DNA of 64,000 nt from an uncultured Paracoccaceae bacterium (GCA_947489325.1 CANLDA010000004.1:1-64000); one strand, 5' to 3'; counted from the stretch's first letter, positions 51,003 through 60,354 are shown. Notes: generated by a model from the sequence alone, not told the origin. Numbers and translations are program-made.

Positions 51003-51059
51003 CCGAATGCCCTTTCGTCCCTACAAACGCCCCATGGGGCCAGATAGAAGTGAACCACA

Positions 51060-51869
51060 ATGACGCAAGCTGAGGCAAATGAAACCTCCTGCCAGCCAGT
51101 GATCAGCGCTCGTAATTTGTCGCTGACGTTTCAGACCAATGATGGACCAGTGCACGCGCTGAAAGATGTTGATCTTGAGATTAACAAAGGCGATTTTGTC
51201 AGCTTTATCGGCCCTTCCGGCTGTGGCAAAACAACCTTTCTGCGTTGTATTGCTGATCTAGAAAACCCCACCGGGGGTGAGATCACGGTAAATGGCATGA
51301 CGGCAGAGCAGGCACGCAAAGCACGTGCTTATGGGTATGTGTTTCAGGCTGCGGGCCTTTATCCATGGCGCACTATTGGTGGCAATATTCGTCTCCCTTT
51401 GGAAATCATGGGATATAGTCGGGCAGATCAGGATACGCGGATCGAGCGTGTGCTGGAACTGGTCGAACTCGCAGGATTTGAAAAGAAGTTTCCATGGCAA
51501 TTGTCTGGTGGGATGCAGCAAAGGGCGTCGATTGCGCGTGCGTTGGCTTTTGATGCGGACATCCTCCTGATGGATGAACCCTTTGGTGCCTTGGATGAGA
51601 TTGTGCGCGACCATTTGAACGAGCAATTGCTGAAGCTATGGGCACGCACAAATAAAACCATCGGCTTTGTGACGCATTCGATCCCAGAGGCGGTGTACCT
51701 GTCCACCAAGATCGTCGTGATGTCACCACGGCCGGGACGGATCACCGACGTCATCGAAAGCACACTGCCGCAGGAACGTCCGTTGGACATTCGGGACTCA
51801 CCGGAGTTCATCGAAATAGCGCATCGGGTGCGTGACGGGCTGAGAGCTGGCCATGGAGACAATGTCTGA
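51060..51869 (+). CDS. ABC importer ATPase (NitT/TauT/thiamine-precursor type)
   Basis: 269 residues. Walker A GPSGCGKTT, Q-loop YVFQAAGLYPW, signature LSGGMQQRASIARAL, Walker B ILLMDEPFGALDE and H-loop FVTHSIPEAVYLS are all intact. The sequence type is that of nitrate/taurine/HMP importers. It is the first of four coupled transport genes lying directly after the pyrimidine catabolic enzymes, so uptake of a pyrimidine or related heterocycle is the natural guess. TGATG overlap with the first permease. Confidence 0.92.
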   Translation: MTQAEANETSCQPVISARNLSLTFQTNDGPVHALKDVDLEINKGDFVSFIGPSGCGKTTFLRCIADLENPTGGEITVNGMTAEQARKARAYGYVFQAAGLYPWRTIGGNIRLPLEIMGYSRADQDTRIERVLELVELAGFEKKFPWQLSGGMQQRASIARALAFDADILLMDEPFGALDEIVRDHLNEQLLKLWARTNKTIGFVTHSIPEAVYLSTKIVVMSPRPGRITDVIESTLPQERPLDIRDSPEFIEIAHRVRDGLRAGHGDNV

Positions 51870-52753
51870 TGGCGAGGCTGTGGCATAAATTTGGACCTGT
51901 TCTGACAGTGGTCATTGCCATTTTTGTAATGTGGTATGCAGGATCTATCGCGCTAAATTCAGCGTGGGCGCACGATAAGGCACAGCGTGCGGGCAAGGTT
52001 TTGACCACGTCCGAGTTGGTCGCCGATACGATGAGCCAAAAAAAGCCACGTCTGCCAGCACCACATCAGGTCGGTGCGGAAATCTGGAAAACCACGGGGG
52101 CGATGGTGTTGCGCGGGCGCGCGTTTTCCAAGCGATCTTTATTCTATCACAGCTGGATTACGCTCAGTTCTACGGCACTTGGATTTTTGATGGGAACCGC
52201 GCTGGGCGTCGCCTTAGCGGTGGGAATTGTGTATAATCGCACCATGGATATGAGTGTGATGCCGTGGGTTATTGCCAGCCAAACGATCCCCATTTTGGCC
52301 ATCGCTCCTATGATCATCGTGGTGCTGAATGCGGTAGGAATTTCGGGGCTATTACCGAAGGCTGTGATTTCCATGTACTTGTCATTCTTCCCGGTCGTTG
52401 TCGGCATGGTGAAAGGGCTGCGCAGTCCCGATCACATGCAACTCGATCAGATGAAAACGTGGAGCGCTTCTGGCCAACAGGAATTCTGGAGGCTGCGTTT
52501 ACCGTCTTCTATGCCTTACTTCTTTACCTCGATGAAGATCGCCATGGCGGCGTCTTTGGTGGGTGCCATAGTTGGGGAATTGCCTACGGGTGCGGTTGCC
52601 GGACTTGGGGCGCGTTTGTTGGGTGGCAGTTATTATGGTCAGACCATCCAAATCTGGAGCGCGCTGATTATGGCGGCGGCCCTTGCGGCTTGTCTGGTAG
52701 GGTTTATCGGAATTTTGCAACGACGTGTGCTTAAGCGGATGGGGATGGCGTGA
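51869..52753 (+). CDS. ABC importer permease 1
   Basis: 294 residues, BPD_transp_1 family. It has an N-terminal membrane helix, then a hydrophilic stretch of about 60 residues (residues ~35-90) before the core helices, longer than usual for this type. The EAA-like loop that contacts the ATPase is near MKTWSASGQQEFWRLRLPSS. It differs strongly from the next permease, so the transporter is probably a heterodimer; most NitT/TauT-type systems use two copies of one permease. TGATG overlap on both ends. Confidence 0.88.
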   Translation: MARLWHKFGPVLTVVIAIFVMWYAGSIALNSAWAHDKAQRAGKVLTTSELVADTMSQKKPRLPAPHQVGAEIWKTTGAMVLRGRAFSKRSLFYHSWITLSSTALGFLMGTALGVALAVGIVYNRTMDMSVMPWVIASQTIPILAIAPMIIVVLNAVGISGLLPKAVISMYLSFFPVVVGMVKGLRSPDHMQLDQMKTWSASGQQEFWRLRLPSSMPYFFTSMKIAMAASLVGAIVGELPTGAVAGLGARLLGGSYYGQTIQIWSALIMAAALAACLVGFIGILQRRVLKRMGMA

Positions 52754-53592
52754 TGGGGTGGATCACTACAGGTTTGATCGCTTGGGCCGTTGGCTGGCAA
52801 ACCAATGTCTGGCTGGCGCGACGCCCTAAAACACGACTGACGCGGTTAATTATCCCGATTATTTTCGGACTGACTTTGATTGCTCTTTGGGAATGTTTGG
52901 TGCGCGGGCTAGAGGTGAAGGCCGTTCTTTTGCCGCCACCGTCCATGATAGCCGTGCGATTTGCAACATCGCTGAATATCCTTTGGCAAGATTTGGTTCA
53001 GACTGTCGTTAAGGGGGCGCTGACAGGATATGTTATGGGATGTTCTGCGGCGTTCCTGACAGCCATTGTGGTGGATCGCTTTCCCTTCTTGCGTCGAGGA
53101 TTGTTACCTGTTGGCAATTTTGTCGCGGCGCTGCCGATCATTGGCATGGCGCCGATTTTGGTCATGTGGTTTGGCTTTGACTGGCAGTCCAAAGCCGCAG
53201 TTGTGGTCATCATGGTGTTTTTCCCCATGCTCGTGAACACGGTTCAGGGGCTACAGGCCACCGATTCAATGCAGCGTGATCTGATGCGGACATATGCGGC
53301 TGGATACTGGAAGTCGCTGTTAAAGCTGCGCCTACCTGCGGCGATGCCGTTTGTGTTCAATGGTCTGAAGATCGCTACAACATTGGCATTGATCGGAGCC
53401 ATCGTGGCAGAATTCTTTGGATCACCGATTAAAGGCATGGGCTTTCGGATTTCGACCGAGGTCGGCCGATTGGCGCTTGATATGGTTTGGGCCGAGATTG
53501 TCGTTGCGGCAATCGTAGGGTCCGCATTTTATGGTGGGGTCGCATTGCTGGAAAAGGCAATCACCTTCTGGCACCCGTCACAACGAGGCTGA
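52753..53592 (+). CDS. ABC importer permease 2
   Basis: 279 residues, BPD_transp_1 family with about six to seven helices. The ATPase-contact loop is in MRTYAAGYWKSLLKLRLPAA, and GLKIATTLALIGAIVAEFFG is typical of NitT/TauT permeases. The start ATG overlaps the stop of permease 1. An adjacent GTG one codon earlier is open as well. It pairs with permease 1 to form the membrane channel. Confidence 0.9.
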   Translation: MGWITTGLIAWAVGWQTNVWLARRPKTRLTRLIIPIIFGLTLIALWECLVRGLEVKAVLLPPPSMIAVRFATSLNILWQDLVQTVVKGALTGYVMGCSAAFLTAIVVDRFPFLRRGLLPVGNFVAALPIIGMAPILVMWFGFDWQSKAAVVVIMVFFPMLVNTVQGLQATDSMQRDLMRTYAAGYWKSLLKLRLPAAMPFVFNGLKIATTLALIGAIVAEFFGSPIKGMGFRISTEVGRLALDMVWAEIVVAAIVGSAFYGGVALLEKAITFWHPSQRG

Positions 53593-53633
53593 GCAAAAAT
53601 AAAACAACAGCACGTTCAACAAGGAGAGACAGA

Positions 53634-54623
53634 ATGAATACATTGATCAAGACAATTGGGGCAGCAGCGTTGGGCCTTGCGGCCTCTATGGCGCAGGCTG
53701 CCGATGAGGTGACGTTACAGCTTAAGTGGGTCACGCAATCACAGTTCGCGGGGTATTATGTCGCCAAGGACAAAGGCTTTTATGACGAAGAAGGTCTTGA
53801 TGTGACGATTAAGCCGGGTGGCCCGGATATTGCCCCTGCACAGGTAATTGCAGGTGGTGGTGCAGATGTCGTTCTGGATTGGATGCCATCAGCATTGGCA
53901 AGCCGCGAAAAGGGCTTGGCGCTGGTAAATATCGCGCAACCGTTCAAATCCTCAGGTATGATGCTGACCTGCCGCAAAGATGCGGGCATTGCGTCGCCTG
54001 CTGATTTTGCGGGCAAAACGCTGGGTGTTTGGTTCTTTGGCAATGAATATCCTTTCCTTAGCTGGATGAGCAAACTCGGCCTTGCGACCGATGGTTCAGA
54101 CGGCGGTGTGACGGTTCTTAAACAGGGCTTTAACGTTGACCCGATCCTGCAAGGGCAGGCGGCCTGTGTGTCAACCATGACCTATAATGAATACTGGCAG
54201 ATCATTGATGCGGGCCTAAGCCCGGATGACCTTGTGGTGTTCAAATATGAGGATCAGGGCGTCGCGACGCTTGAGGATGGCATGTATGTCATGGAAGAGA
54301 ACCTCAATGACCCTGCATTCGTAGAGAAAATGGTGCGCTTTGTGCGGGCCTCTATGAAGGGGTGGAAGTGGGCCGAAGCACACCCAGAGGATGCTGCGTT
54401 GATCGTGTTGGACAACGACGCATCCGGTGCCCAAACTGAGGAGCACCAAATTCGCATGATGGGTGAAGTGGCCAAACTGACCGCTGGCAGCAACGGCGCG
54501 CTTGATCCAGCAGACTTTGACCGCACCGTCAGCAGCCTGTTGGCTGGTGGTTCTGATCCGGTTATCACCAAAACGCCTGAAGGTGCGTGGACACATGTGA
54601 TTACCGATCAAGCCCTGAACTAA
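53634..54623 (+). CDS. ABC importer substrate-binding protein (NMT1/THI5-like)
   Basis: 329 residues with a Sec signal (MNTLIKTIGAAALGLAAS, cleaved after AQA). The mature protein begins with LQLKWVTQSQFAGYYVAKDK, the NMT1/THI5-like signature. These proteins bind hydroxymethylpyrimidine and related ring compounds, which agrees with the pyrimidine locus. Conserved middle parts include GGADVVLDWMPSALASREKG and GKTLGVWFFGNEYPF. AAGGAGAGACAG gives a strong ribosome site, suiting the high abundance needed for a binding protein. It ends the operon, with a terminator 21 bases downstream. Confidence 0.92.
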   Translation: MNTLIKTIGAAALGLAASMAQAADEVTLQLKWVTQSQFAGYYVAKDKGFYDEEGLDVTIKPGGPDIAPAQVIAGGGADVVLDWMPSALASREKGLALVNIAQPFKSSGMMLTCRKDAGIASPADFAGKTLGVWFFGNEYPFLSWMSKLGLATDGSDGGVTVLKQGFNVDPILQGQAACVSTMTYNEYWQIIDAGLSPDDLVVFKYEDQGVATLEDGMYVMEENLNDPAFVEKMVRFVRASMKGWKWAEAHPEDAALIVLDNDASGAQTEEHQIRMMGEVAKLTAGSNGALDPADFDRTVSSLLAGGSDPVITKTPEGAWTHVITDQALN

Positions 54624-54643
54624 GAATTAGTCACAATTGAGAG

Positions 54644-54672
54644 AGGCCGGGACATGTTCCCGGCCTTTTTTG
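54644..54672 (+). terminator. terminator of the ABC importer operon
   Basis: AGGCCGGGA / TCCCGGCCT, a 9-bp stem with a 5-base loop, followed by TTTTTT. A textbook intrinsic terminator. Confidence 0.93.
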
Positions 54673-54745
54673 TTTGCGGTGCTGTTGAACCTGCGTGAAA
54701 TCACTTATCTAGACAGAAAGCATCTAGATCACGCTGGAGACCCTC

Positions 54746-55183
54746 ATGGCGGCACTTAAAATTACCTGTCTGAAATGTGGTCAGTTGAATCGCGTCCCTG
54801 AAGAGCGCTTGGGCGCGTCGGCAAAATGCGGCACCTGTGGGGATCGGTTGATCAGCAGTAAAGTGACAGAGGTGGATCTCACGACACTGCAAAAGGCGGC
54901 GCGCAATGATGACCTACCGTTGGTTGTGGATTTCTGGGCACCGTGGTGCGGGCCGTGTCGCCAAATGGGGCCGCAGTTCGCCAATGCGGCGACGAAACTG
55001 TCAGGTCATGCACGGTTGGTGAAATTGAACACCGAAGAATTTCCGCAAGCCAGCAAACGTTATGGCATTCGGGGTATTCCTTTGGTCGCAACCTTTGCCA
55101 AAGGTCAGGAAAAGGCGCGACAGGCGGGCGTAATGCCGACACCTGCGATCATCAATTTTGTGATGACTTCGATCCGGGGCTGA
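54746..55183 (+). CDS. trxC: thioredoxin 2 with N-terminal zinc ribbon
   Basis: 145 residues. The first 35 residues form the zinc-binding extension of Trx2 (CLKCGQLNRV ... CGTCGDRL). The thioredoxin fold follows with active site APWCGPCRQMGPQF and the cis-Pro region IRGIPLVATF. It reduces protein disulfides and is linked to oxidative stress in other bacteria. GGAGACCCTC precedes the ATG. Its last 32 bases overlap the end of the convergent flavoprotein gene, so antisense contact between the two mRNAs is expected. Confidence 0.94.
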   Translation: MAALKITCLKCGQLNRVPEERLGASAKCGTCGDRLISSKVTEVDLTTLQKAARNDDLPLVVDFWAPWCGPCRQMGPQFANAATKLSGHARLVKLNTEEFPQASKRYGIRGIPLVATFAKGQEKARQAGVMPTPAIINFVMTSIRG

Positions 55184-56324
55184 AACGCGCCATGAGGTAT
55201 TTGGGCAGACGCGCCAGAACGCTTGCGGCGATCTGAGGGTATTCGATTTCCCCGGCCAGCAGGCGCATATATTGATTGCGCACTGTACCAGAACGACGGA
55301 AAGTTCGTACAAAGGCCTGCTCCCATCGCGGGGTGAAGATAATTTTCCGCAACTGCCGCGCAATACGCAGGTTGCGATGCATGGGGCGAAGGCTTCTTTT
55401 GTAAATACGAAAGGCTTGCTGTGGGGCCTGTTGGCCCAGTGCCTCTATCGCGGCCTGGGCAGCCAACTGGCCGGATTTCATGGCAAAAGCGATGCCTTCA
55501 CCAGTGATAGGATCAACCAGACCTGCAGCATCGCCTGCCAACAGAATGTGATCTTTGCCGGGGGATTGTTTGAAATCGCCAAATGGCAGAAAGTGCCCCT
55601 TGAACCGGGCCTGATCAGAAGACAGGCCAAACCCTTCCAAATATGCCGCCATCTGCGCCTTCATATCTGGATTTGGATGGAGCAGACCTCCGACACCCAC
55701 TGTGGTGCTGTGTTGCTTGGGAAAACTCCACCCATAGCCCCAGCGCGCAGCGGCAAAGTCAATGCGCAGAGGGTGCTCAACTGGGTCTTGTTCATCGGGT
55801 GTGGCTTCGATCTCTAGACCAAACCCGATGGTCGCCTTGTCAAACGCACGACCAAACAAGTGACGAGCGACGGCACTGTTCACGCCGTCTGCGCCGATGA
55901 TGATTTTGCCATGCAGGATCGCGCCATCTGCTAGGTGAACCTCTGATCCGCCAATTTTTGCGATGCCGCACCCTGAAAAATCCTCGGCGCCAAAATTCAG
56001 TGCAATCCTCTGCGTCGTGGCATCCAGATCAAGGCGCATGGTCAGTCGCAGCGGGGGAATGTCGCGCAGCGTCGCAAGCTCTGCCCTGCCGTGCCAAAAG
56101 GAGATCTCGCGCTTGGTCACACAGGTGCTGTCATCAATATCCTGACCAAAGATGTCTTGGAAATAACGGCGGCTGCGTTCGGTGAACAATCCACCGCACA
56201 GCTTGTTGCGCGGGAAATGTGCCTTGTCCACAAGAGCAACCGACAGACCATGGCGCGCAGCCCACGCGGCGGCGGCGCTGCCTGCGGGGCCTGCCCCAAT
56301 CACGATCACATCGAATTCTTGCAT
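55152..56324 (-). CDS. geranylgeranyl-reductase-family flavoprotein
   Basis: 390 residues. FAD motif VIVIGAGPAGSAAAAWAARHG, then NKLCGGLFTERSRRYF and ILLAGDAAGLVDPITGEG, hallmarks of the geranylgeranyl/digeranylgeranylglycerol reductase group. Such enzymes reduce isoprenoid double bonds or act on quinone and tetrapyrrole side chains. There are no photosynthesis genes in the window, so a bacteriochlorophyll role is not indicated. The start MQEFDVIVIG has GAGGATGC upstream; the longer open frame above it is low-similarity sequence and rejected. Confidence 0.87.
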   Translation of the reverse strand: MQEFDVIVIGAGPAGSAAAAWAARHGLSVALVDKAHFPRNKLCGGLFTERSRRYFQDIFGQDIDDSTCVTKREISFWHGRAELATLRDIPPLRLTMRLDLDATTQRIALNFGAEDFSGCGIAKIGGSEVHLADGAILHGKIIIGADGVNSAVARHLFGRAFDKATIGFGLEIEATPDEQDPVEHPLRIDFAAARWGYGWSFPKQHSTTVGVGGLLHPNPDMKAQMAAYLEGFGLSSDQARFKGHFLPFGDFKQSPGKDHILLAGDAAGLVDPITGEGIAFAMKSGQLAAQAAIEALGQQAPQQAFRIYKRSLRPMHRNLRIARQLRKIIFTPRWEQAFVRTFRRSGTVRNQYMRLLAGEIEYPQIAASVLARLPKYLMARFSPGSKSSQN

Positions 56325-56413
56325 TGCATCCTCGTCCCAGTCGCGCGTTTCTACCAACTTTGCAGCCGATTGCCAGAGGGGTAGGGTGGGACAACCAACA
56401 CAAGAGGCCCAAA

Positions 56414-56800
56414 ATGACAGAGCACACACCGCCCCAAGGTGAAGCAACCCTGCGCACGGAGGCCATGCCTGCCGATGTGAATGTGAATGGCGACATTTTC
56501 GGTGGTTGGGTATTGGCCCAGATGGACATCGCCAGCGGTATCGTCGCCGCAACCCGCGCCAAGGGGCGCGTAACCACCGTGGCCGTGGATGCGATGAAAT
56601 TCATCCGCCCTGTTGGGGTGGGCGATGTGCTGTGTATCTGGGCGCAGGTGGATCGCGTCGGGAGCAGCTCCATGGCCATTGGCATTGAGGCTTGGGTCGT
56701 GCGCCACCGCACCGGTGTGAATGAAAAAGTGACCGAGGCGGTTTTTACCTATGTGGCGATTAATGAGGCGGGCAAGCCTAGGCCCGTATCCCCGCAATGA
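56414..56800 (+). CDS. acyl-CoA thioesterase (YciA-like hotdog)
   Basis: 128 residues, single hotdog domain. NVNGDIFGGWVLAQMDIASG carries the catalytic Asp of the YciA/BACH group, followed by VTVAVDAMKFIRPVGVGDVL-like TVAVDAMKFIRPVGVGDVL and the end FTYVAINEAGKPRP. It hydrolyses acyl-CoAs, usually as a hexamer. AAGAGGCC precedes the start. It is divergent from the flavoprotein and overlaps the end of the next membrane protein gene by 23 bases (convergent). Confidence 0.9.
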   Translation: MTEHTPPQGEATLRTEAMPADVNVNGDIFGGWVLAQMDIASGIVAATRAKGRVTTVAVDAMKFIRPVGVGDVLCIWAQVDRVGSSSMAIGIEAWVVRHRTGVNEKVTEAVFTYVAINEAGKPRPVSPQ

Positions 56801-57155
56801 TGCCTTGAAACAGGGACGTCAGCATAGCCGCCAGCGCTGCCATGCCGGCAATCCAGCCAAAATACCACATCTGTCCGGCCAAGGCGTCCTCGGCATATGA
56901 GGCGGCGAATTGGGTTTTGCCTGCATGGGCCACGTACAGCGCAATACCAGTTAGAATTGCGAAACCTACCATCCGTAAAAGAGGTTTCAGCGGCGTCATT
57001 GCCAATCCAAGGGCCACCACCACTCCAATTGGTGCACCAATCAACACCACCTTCATCGACCACCAAGGGTGGGCGCCATAGAATTTGGGCAAATCAAGGA
57101 ACCAGATAATGGCCATGACTAATAAAGCGAAGATGGCAGGGATAAAGTGGCGCAT
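56778..57155 (-). CDS. hypothetical four-helix membrane protein
   Basis: 125 residues with four predicted helices (IPAIFALLVMAIIWFLDL; VVLIGAPIGVVVALGLAM; LLRMVGFAILTGIALYVAH; MWYFGWIAGMAALAAML). Short loops, no cysteine or charged motif and no recognised family. It is convergent with the thioesterase, the two stops lying inside each other's genes. GGAGGCCTAA precedes the start, supporting it as a true gene. Confidence 0.65.
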   Translation of the reverse strand: MRHFIPAIFALLVMAIIWFLDLPKFYGAHPWWSMKVVLIGAPIGVVVALGLAMTPLKPLLRMVGFAILTGIALYVAHAGKTQFAASYAEDALAGQMWYFGWIAGMAALAAMLTSLFQGIIAGIRA

Positions 57156-57308
57156 TTAGGCCTCCGGTAGCGTCACCTGATCATAATACGATGTAGCTAG
57201 GGAAGGGGAGGTGCATTTCATTGCGATAGCTGATTTGTGATCCCTACTATCAGCAGAGTTTTCACTGACGCCCTTTCAGGTGAAAGAACGCCGGATTTTC
57301 AGGGGTAT

Positions 57309-57626
57309 TCAGTCAATGTCGCAATGTCGTTTGTAGAATTTCAAAACCTTTTCAACGCCTCTCAGTGGAATGTAATGCGTACCGCGCTTTGAAGATACTG
57401 TGGCTTTGGCTCTTGAATTCTTTGATACCGCGTTACGTATTGCAGATAGGACCTTTGCATCATCTGTTTGGTGTTCGGGAACAAGTTTTGTGCGATTTGG
57501 GAATTTCTTGTTCTTAACATAGGTGAAGCGTTGTCCATCTACTAACAGTGTTGCCTTGAAGTTTTTTGGCAAACCGGAAGCAATACCAATTTCGGGGTGA
57601 TGGCATTCCGCCTTTTTGAGCCCCAA
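57309..57626 (-). CDS. hypothetical protein, possibly a remnant
   Basis: An open frame of 105 codons with only a TTG start and no ribosome site; a stop lies 11 codons further upstream. The product is very basic (FTYVKNKKFPNRTKLVPEHQ; SKNSRAKATVSSKRGTHYIP) and may bind nucleic acid, or be the tail of a decayed gene. It sits in a 746-base stretch (57156-57901) of lower GC that otherwise holds only a terminator. Overlapping frames further upstream (to 57868) look like noise, so the 5' part of a former gene may be lost. Confidence 0.38.
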   Translation of the reverse strand: MGLKKAECHHPEIGIASGLPKNFKATLLVDGQRFTYVKNKKFPNRTKLVPEHQTDDAKVLSAIRNAVSKNSRAKATVSSKRGTHYIPLRGVEKVLKFYKRHCDID

Positions 57627-57865
57627 AGTAACATTGATGCATTGACGGTTTGATTACACTGATGGGAATCACGGCGACGTGCCTGGCATGAAAGGCCGCC
57701 GTTTGGTGTTTGCGCCCGGGTGACTTCCCAGCCAGCAATCCACCTTTGTCGTTCAACTTGAAGAGATTGGGCATTGGACAAAGACGGGGGAAACGATGCG
57801 AAACTTGCGATGTGAGCAATACTAATGATGTGTTTAAGTGTTTTCAGACAAAGTCTGACGCCTTT

Positions 57866-57898
57866 CAAAAATAAGGGCGGGGAAATTCCCGCCCTTAT
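57866..57898 (-). terminator. terminator of ettA
   Basis: On the minus strand, ATAAGGGCGGG pairs with CCCGCCCTTAT (57871-57898) around a 6-base loop, followed by TTTTTG. It begins 4 bases after the ettA stop. Confidence 0.92.
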
Positions 57899-57901
57899 AT
57901 A

Positions 57902-59569
57902 TTATCGTGAGAATTTTTTGTGTTTCAAGCGCTTGGGCTCCAGTGCATCGGCGCCTAGGCGACGCTTTTTGTCTTCTTCATAGTCTTCAAAGTTGCCCTC
58001 AAACCATTCCACATGGGCCTCGCCCTCAAAGGCAAGGATGTGGGTGCAGATACGGTCAAGGAAGAACCGGTCGTGCGAGATGACCACGGCGCAGCCTGCA
58101 AAATCGACAAGTGCGTCTTCGAGCGCGCGTAGGGTTTCTACGTCCAGATCATTGGTAGGTTCGTCAAGCAGCAATACGTTGCCGCCCTCTTTCAGAAGGC
58201 GCGCCATGTGGACGCGGTTGCGTTCCCCACCTGACAACAGCGCCAATGTCTTTTGCTGATCGCCACCTTTGAAGTTGAAGGACGAGCAATAGGCGCGTGA
58301 ATTGACCTGTGCGTCACCCAGTTGGATGATTTCGGCGCCGCCGGAAATTGCTTCCCAAACGGTGTCTTTATCGTTCAGGTCATCGCGGGACTGGTCGACA
58401 TAAGACAAATCGACAGTGTCACCATATTCCACCGACCCGCTGTCAGGTTGTTCTTGGCCGGTCAGCATTTTGAACAGGGTGGATTTACCCGCGCCGTTGG
58501 GGCCGATCACACCGACAATACCACCGGGCGGCAGGCTGAATGACAAATCTTCAATTAGCTGCTTGTCGCCCATGTGTTTGGCCAAATTTTCCACCTCGAT
58601 CACCTTGGAGCCAAGGCGAGGGCCGTTCGGAATGACGATCTGAGCGCGGGTGATTTTCTCGCGTTCAGACTGATTGGCAAGATCGTTATAGGCGGCAATA
58701 CGGGCCTTGGATTTGGCCTGACGGGCCTTTTGGCCCTGTTGCATCCATTCCAATTCGCGCTCCAGGGTCTTTTGCTTGGATTTATCGTCACGCGCTTCGT
58801 GGGCAAGGCGTTTGGCCTTTTGTTCCAACCATGCGGAATAGTTGCCTTCGTATGGAATGCCGCGACCACGGTCGAGTTCCAGAATCCAGCTGGTGATGTC
58901 ATCCAGAAAGTACCGGTCGTGGGTGACGATCAGGATGGTGCCTTTGTAATCCATCAGGTGCTGTTGCAGCCACGCGATGGTTTCGGCGTCAAGGTGGTTG
59001 GTTGGTTCGTCCAGCAGCAACATATCGGGGGCTTCAAGCAACAACTTGCACAGCGCCACGCGGCGGCTCTCACCACCTGATAGGGTTGCCACATCCGCGT
59101 CATCTGGTGGGCAGCGCAGGGCCTCCATCGCAACGTCGATCTGACTGTCCAAATCCCACAGATTTTCGGAATCGATATTGTCCTGAAGAGCGGTCATTTC
59201 CTCCATCAGCTCATCTGTGTAGTTCTCGGCCATTTCCATCGCGATCTCGTTAAAGCGATCTACCTTGGCTTTCTTCTCGGAGACTCCCAGCATCACGTTT
59301 TCACGGACTGACAACGTTTCGTCCAGCTTTGGTTCCTGTGGAAGATATCCAACCTTAGCACCCTCTGCGGACCATGCTTCACCGGTGAAATCCGTGTCCA
59401 TGCCGGCCATGATCTTCATCAAGGTGGATTTACCAGAGCCGTTGACCCCAACGACACCGATTTTCACACCGGGGAGAAAGCTGAGGTGAATGTTCTCAAA
59501 ACACTTCTTGCCACCGGGATAGGACTTGGAGACGCCCTGCATGTGATAGACGTATTGATAGGCTGCCAT
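57902..59569 (-). CDS. ettA: energy-dependent translational throttle protein (ABC-F)
   Basis: 555 residues, two ABC ATPase domains in one chain and no membrane part. First domain: Walker A GVVGVNGSGKST, signature LSGGESRRVALCKLL, Walker B MLLLDEPTNHLDAET. Second: VIGPNGAGKSTLFKML, LSGGERNRVHMARLL, LLLDEPTNDLDVET. The domains are joined by the long basic helical linker (LEREWEWM-like LERELEWMQQGQKARQAKSK) that reaches toward the P-site tRNA. The N-terminus MAAYQYVYHMQGVSKSYPGG and length match EttA, which gates the first elongation steps according to ATP/ADP ratio. Confidence 0.95.
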   Translation of the reverse strand: MAAYQYVYHMQGVSKSYPGGKKCFENIHLSFLPGVKIGVVGVNGSGKSTLMKIMAGMDTDFTGEAWSAEGAKVGYLPQEPKLDETLSVRENVMLGVSEKKAKVDRFNEIAMEMAENYTDELMEEMTALQDNIDSENLWDLDSQIDVAMEALRCPPDDADVATLSGGESRRVALCKLLLEAPDMLLLDEPTNHLDAETIAWLQQHLMDYKGTILIVTHDRYFLDDITSWILELDRGRGIPYEGNYSAWLEQKAKRLAHEARDDKSKQKTLERELEWMQQGQKARQAKSKARIAAYNDLANQSEREKITRAQIVIPNGPRLGSKVIEVENLAKHMGDKQLIEDLSFSLPPGGIVGVIGPNGAGKSTLFKMLTGQEQPDSGSVEYGDTVDLSYVDQSRDDLNDKDTVWEAISGGAEIIQLGDAQVNSRAYCSSFNFKGGDQQKTLALLSGGERNRVHMARLLKEGGNVLLLDEPTNDLDVETLRALEDALVDFAGCAVVISHDRFFLDRICTHILAFEGEAHVEWFEGNFEDYEEDKKRRLGADALEPKRLKHKKFSR

Positions 59570-59731
59570 TGGGATGCTCCGTCAAAGGAATTTCATGTTG
59601 TCGGGTGTGATAGCGGATGGGGGAAGGCGGGGCAATCCACCATACAGAACAAACGGGGACTTGCGCGATCTCACAGTGGGCAAAACATGCGTAGGTTCGC
59701 TTAAGGATTTCAAATTGTAGGTGAGCGGTGC

Positions 59732-60256
59732 CTATTCCAGTATATCTAGCAACTGTTGCGTCACTGATGGTGAATCAATGGTAATGTTTTCAGAACGCAT
59801 TCTGGCGGCGAGGCGTTTATTTGCCCCCTCTGCGGCTTCTGCGCCCGCGAGTCCCCCAATTTCTGCACCGGCTTGCATTAAGGCGGGTGATTGACGGATC
59901 ATCGCAAGGCCACTGTCTGTGCGATAAAAGGCCGCTATATCGGCGAGTTCTTGATCTGAGAATAGGTCACGATAAATTGCCCCAGTTCGTTCTTGCATGT
60001 TCAGAGTAAATGCGTCGATCCATTCGTCGACGAAGAGGTCAAAGAATGTTTCGGAATCGTTGATTACGAGGTTCTTTTTGCGAAAGTCGTTTTCTAGGGC
60101 TGAAATAATGAGAGGGCGTTGCACCTTTAGGGCGCCCTCAAAGAGTGCACGAGTAACTGTTTTTTCAACGATAAAGGAAATGTCGGATTTTGGATCCGCT
60201 AGCACTGGTAGTGTCATAACGAACGAGAGCACTGCGGCAGAGAAAAAAGATTTCAT
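59732..60256 (-). CDS. DUF2059-domain secreted protein
   Basis: 174 residues with a Sec signal (MKSFFSAAVLSFVMTLPVLA). The mature part is helical; the stretch IYRDLFSDQELADIAAFYRT followed by DSGLAMIRQSPALMQAG is the DUF2059 signature (helices with a conserved F/Y-x-SxxGxA-like turn). Function of the family is unknown; it is periplasmic. It stands alone, with a 162-base gap to ettA on one side and 98 bases to nadD on the other, and nothing recognisable in either gap. Confidence 0.82.
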   Translation of the reverse strand: MKSFFSAAVLSFVMTLPVLADPKSDISFIVEKTVTRALFEGALKVQRPLIISALENDFRKKNLVINDSETFFDLFVDEWIDAFTLNMQERTGAIYRDLFSDQELADIAAFYRTDSGLAMIRQSPALMQAGAEIGGLAGAEAAEGANKRLAARMRSENITIDSPSVTQQLLDILE

Positions 60257-60354
60257 AATAGATCCTGAAAATATTGGTTAGAGGCATGTTGGTTTTACGG
60301 TGTACGAATGTAAAGGATGTTGTGTGTCGCTAAGTGGCGCAGTAGACCAAGAAA

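Noticed and set aside
57542-57868. Overlapping minus-strand frame of 108 codons upstream of the basic hypothetical
   Set aside because: It has low-complexity, Ser/Gln-rich sequence overlapping another frame and the ettA terminator, with no ribosome site.
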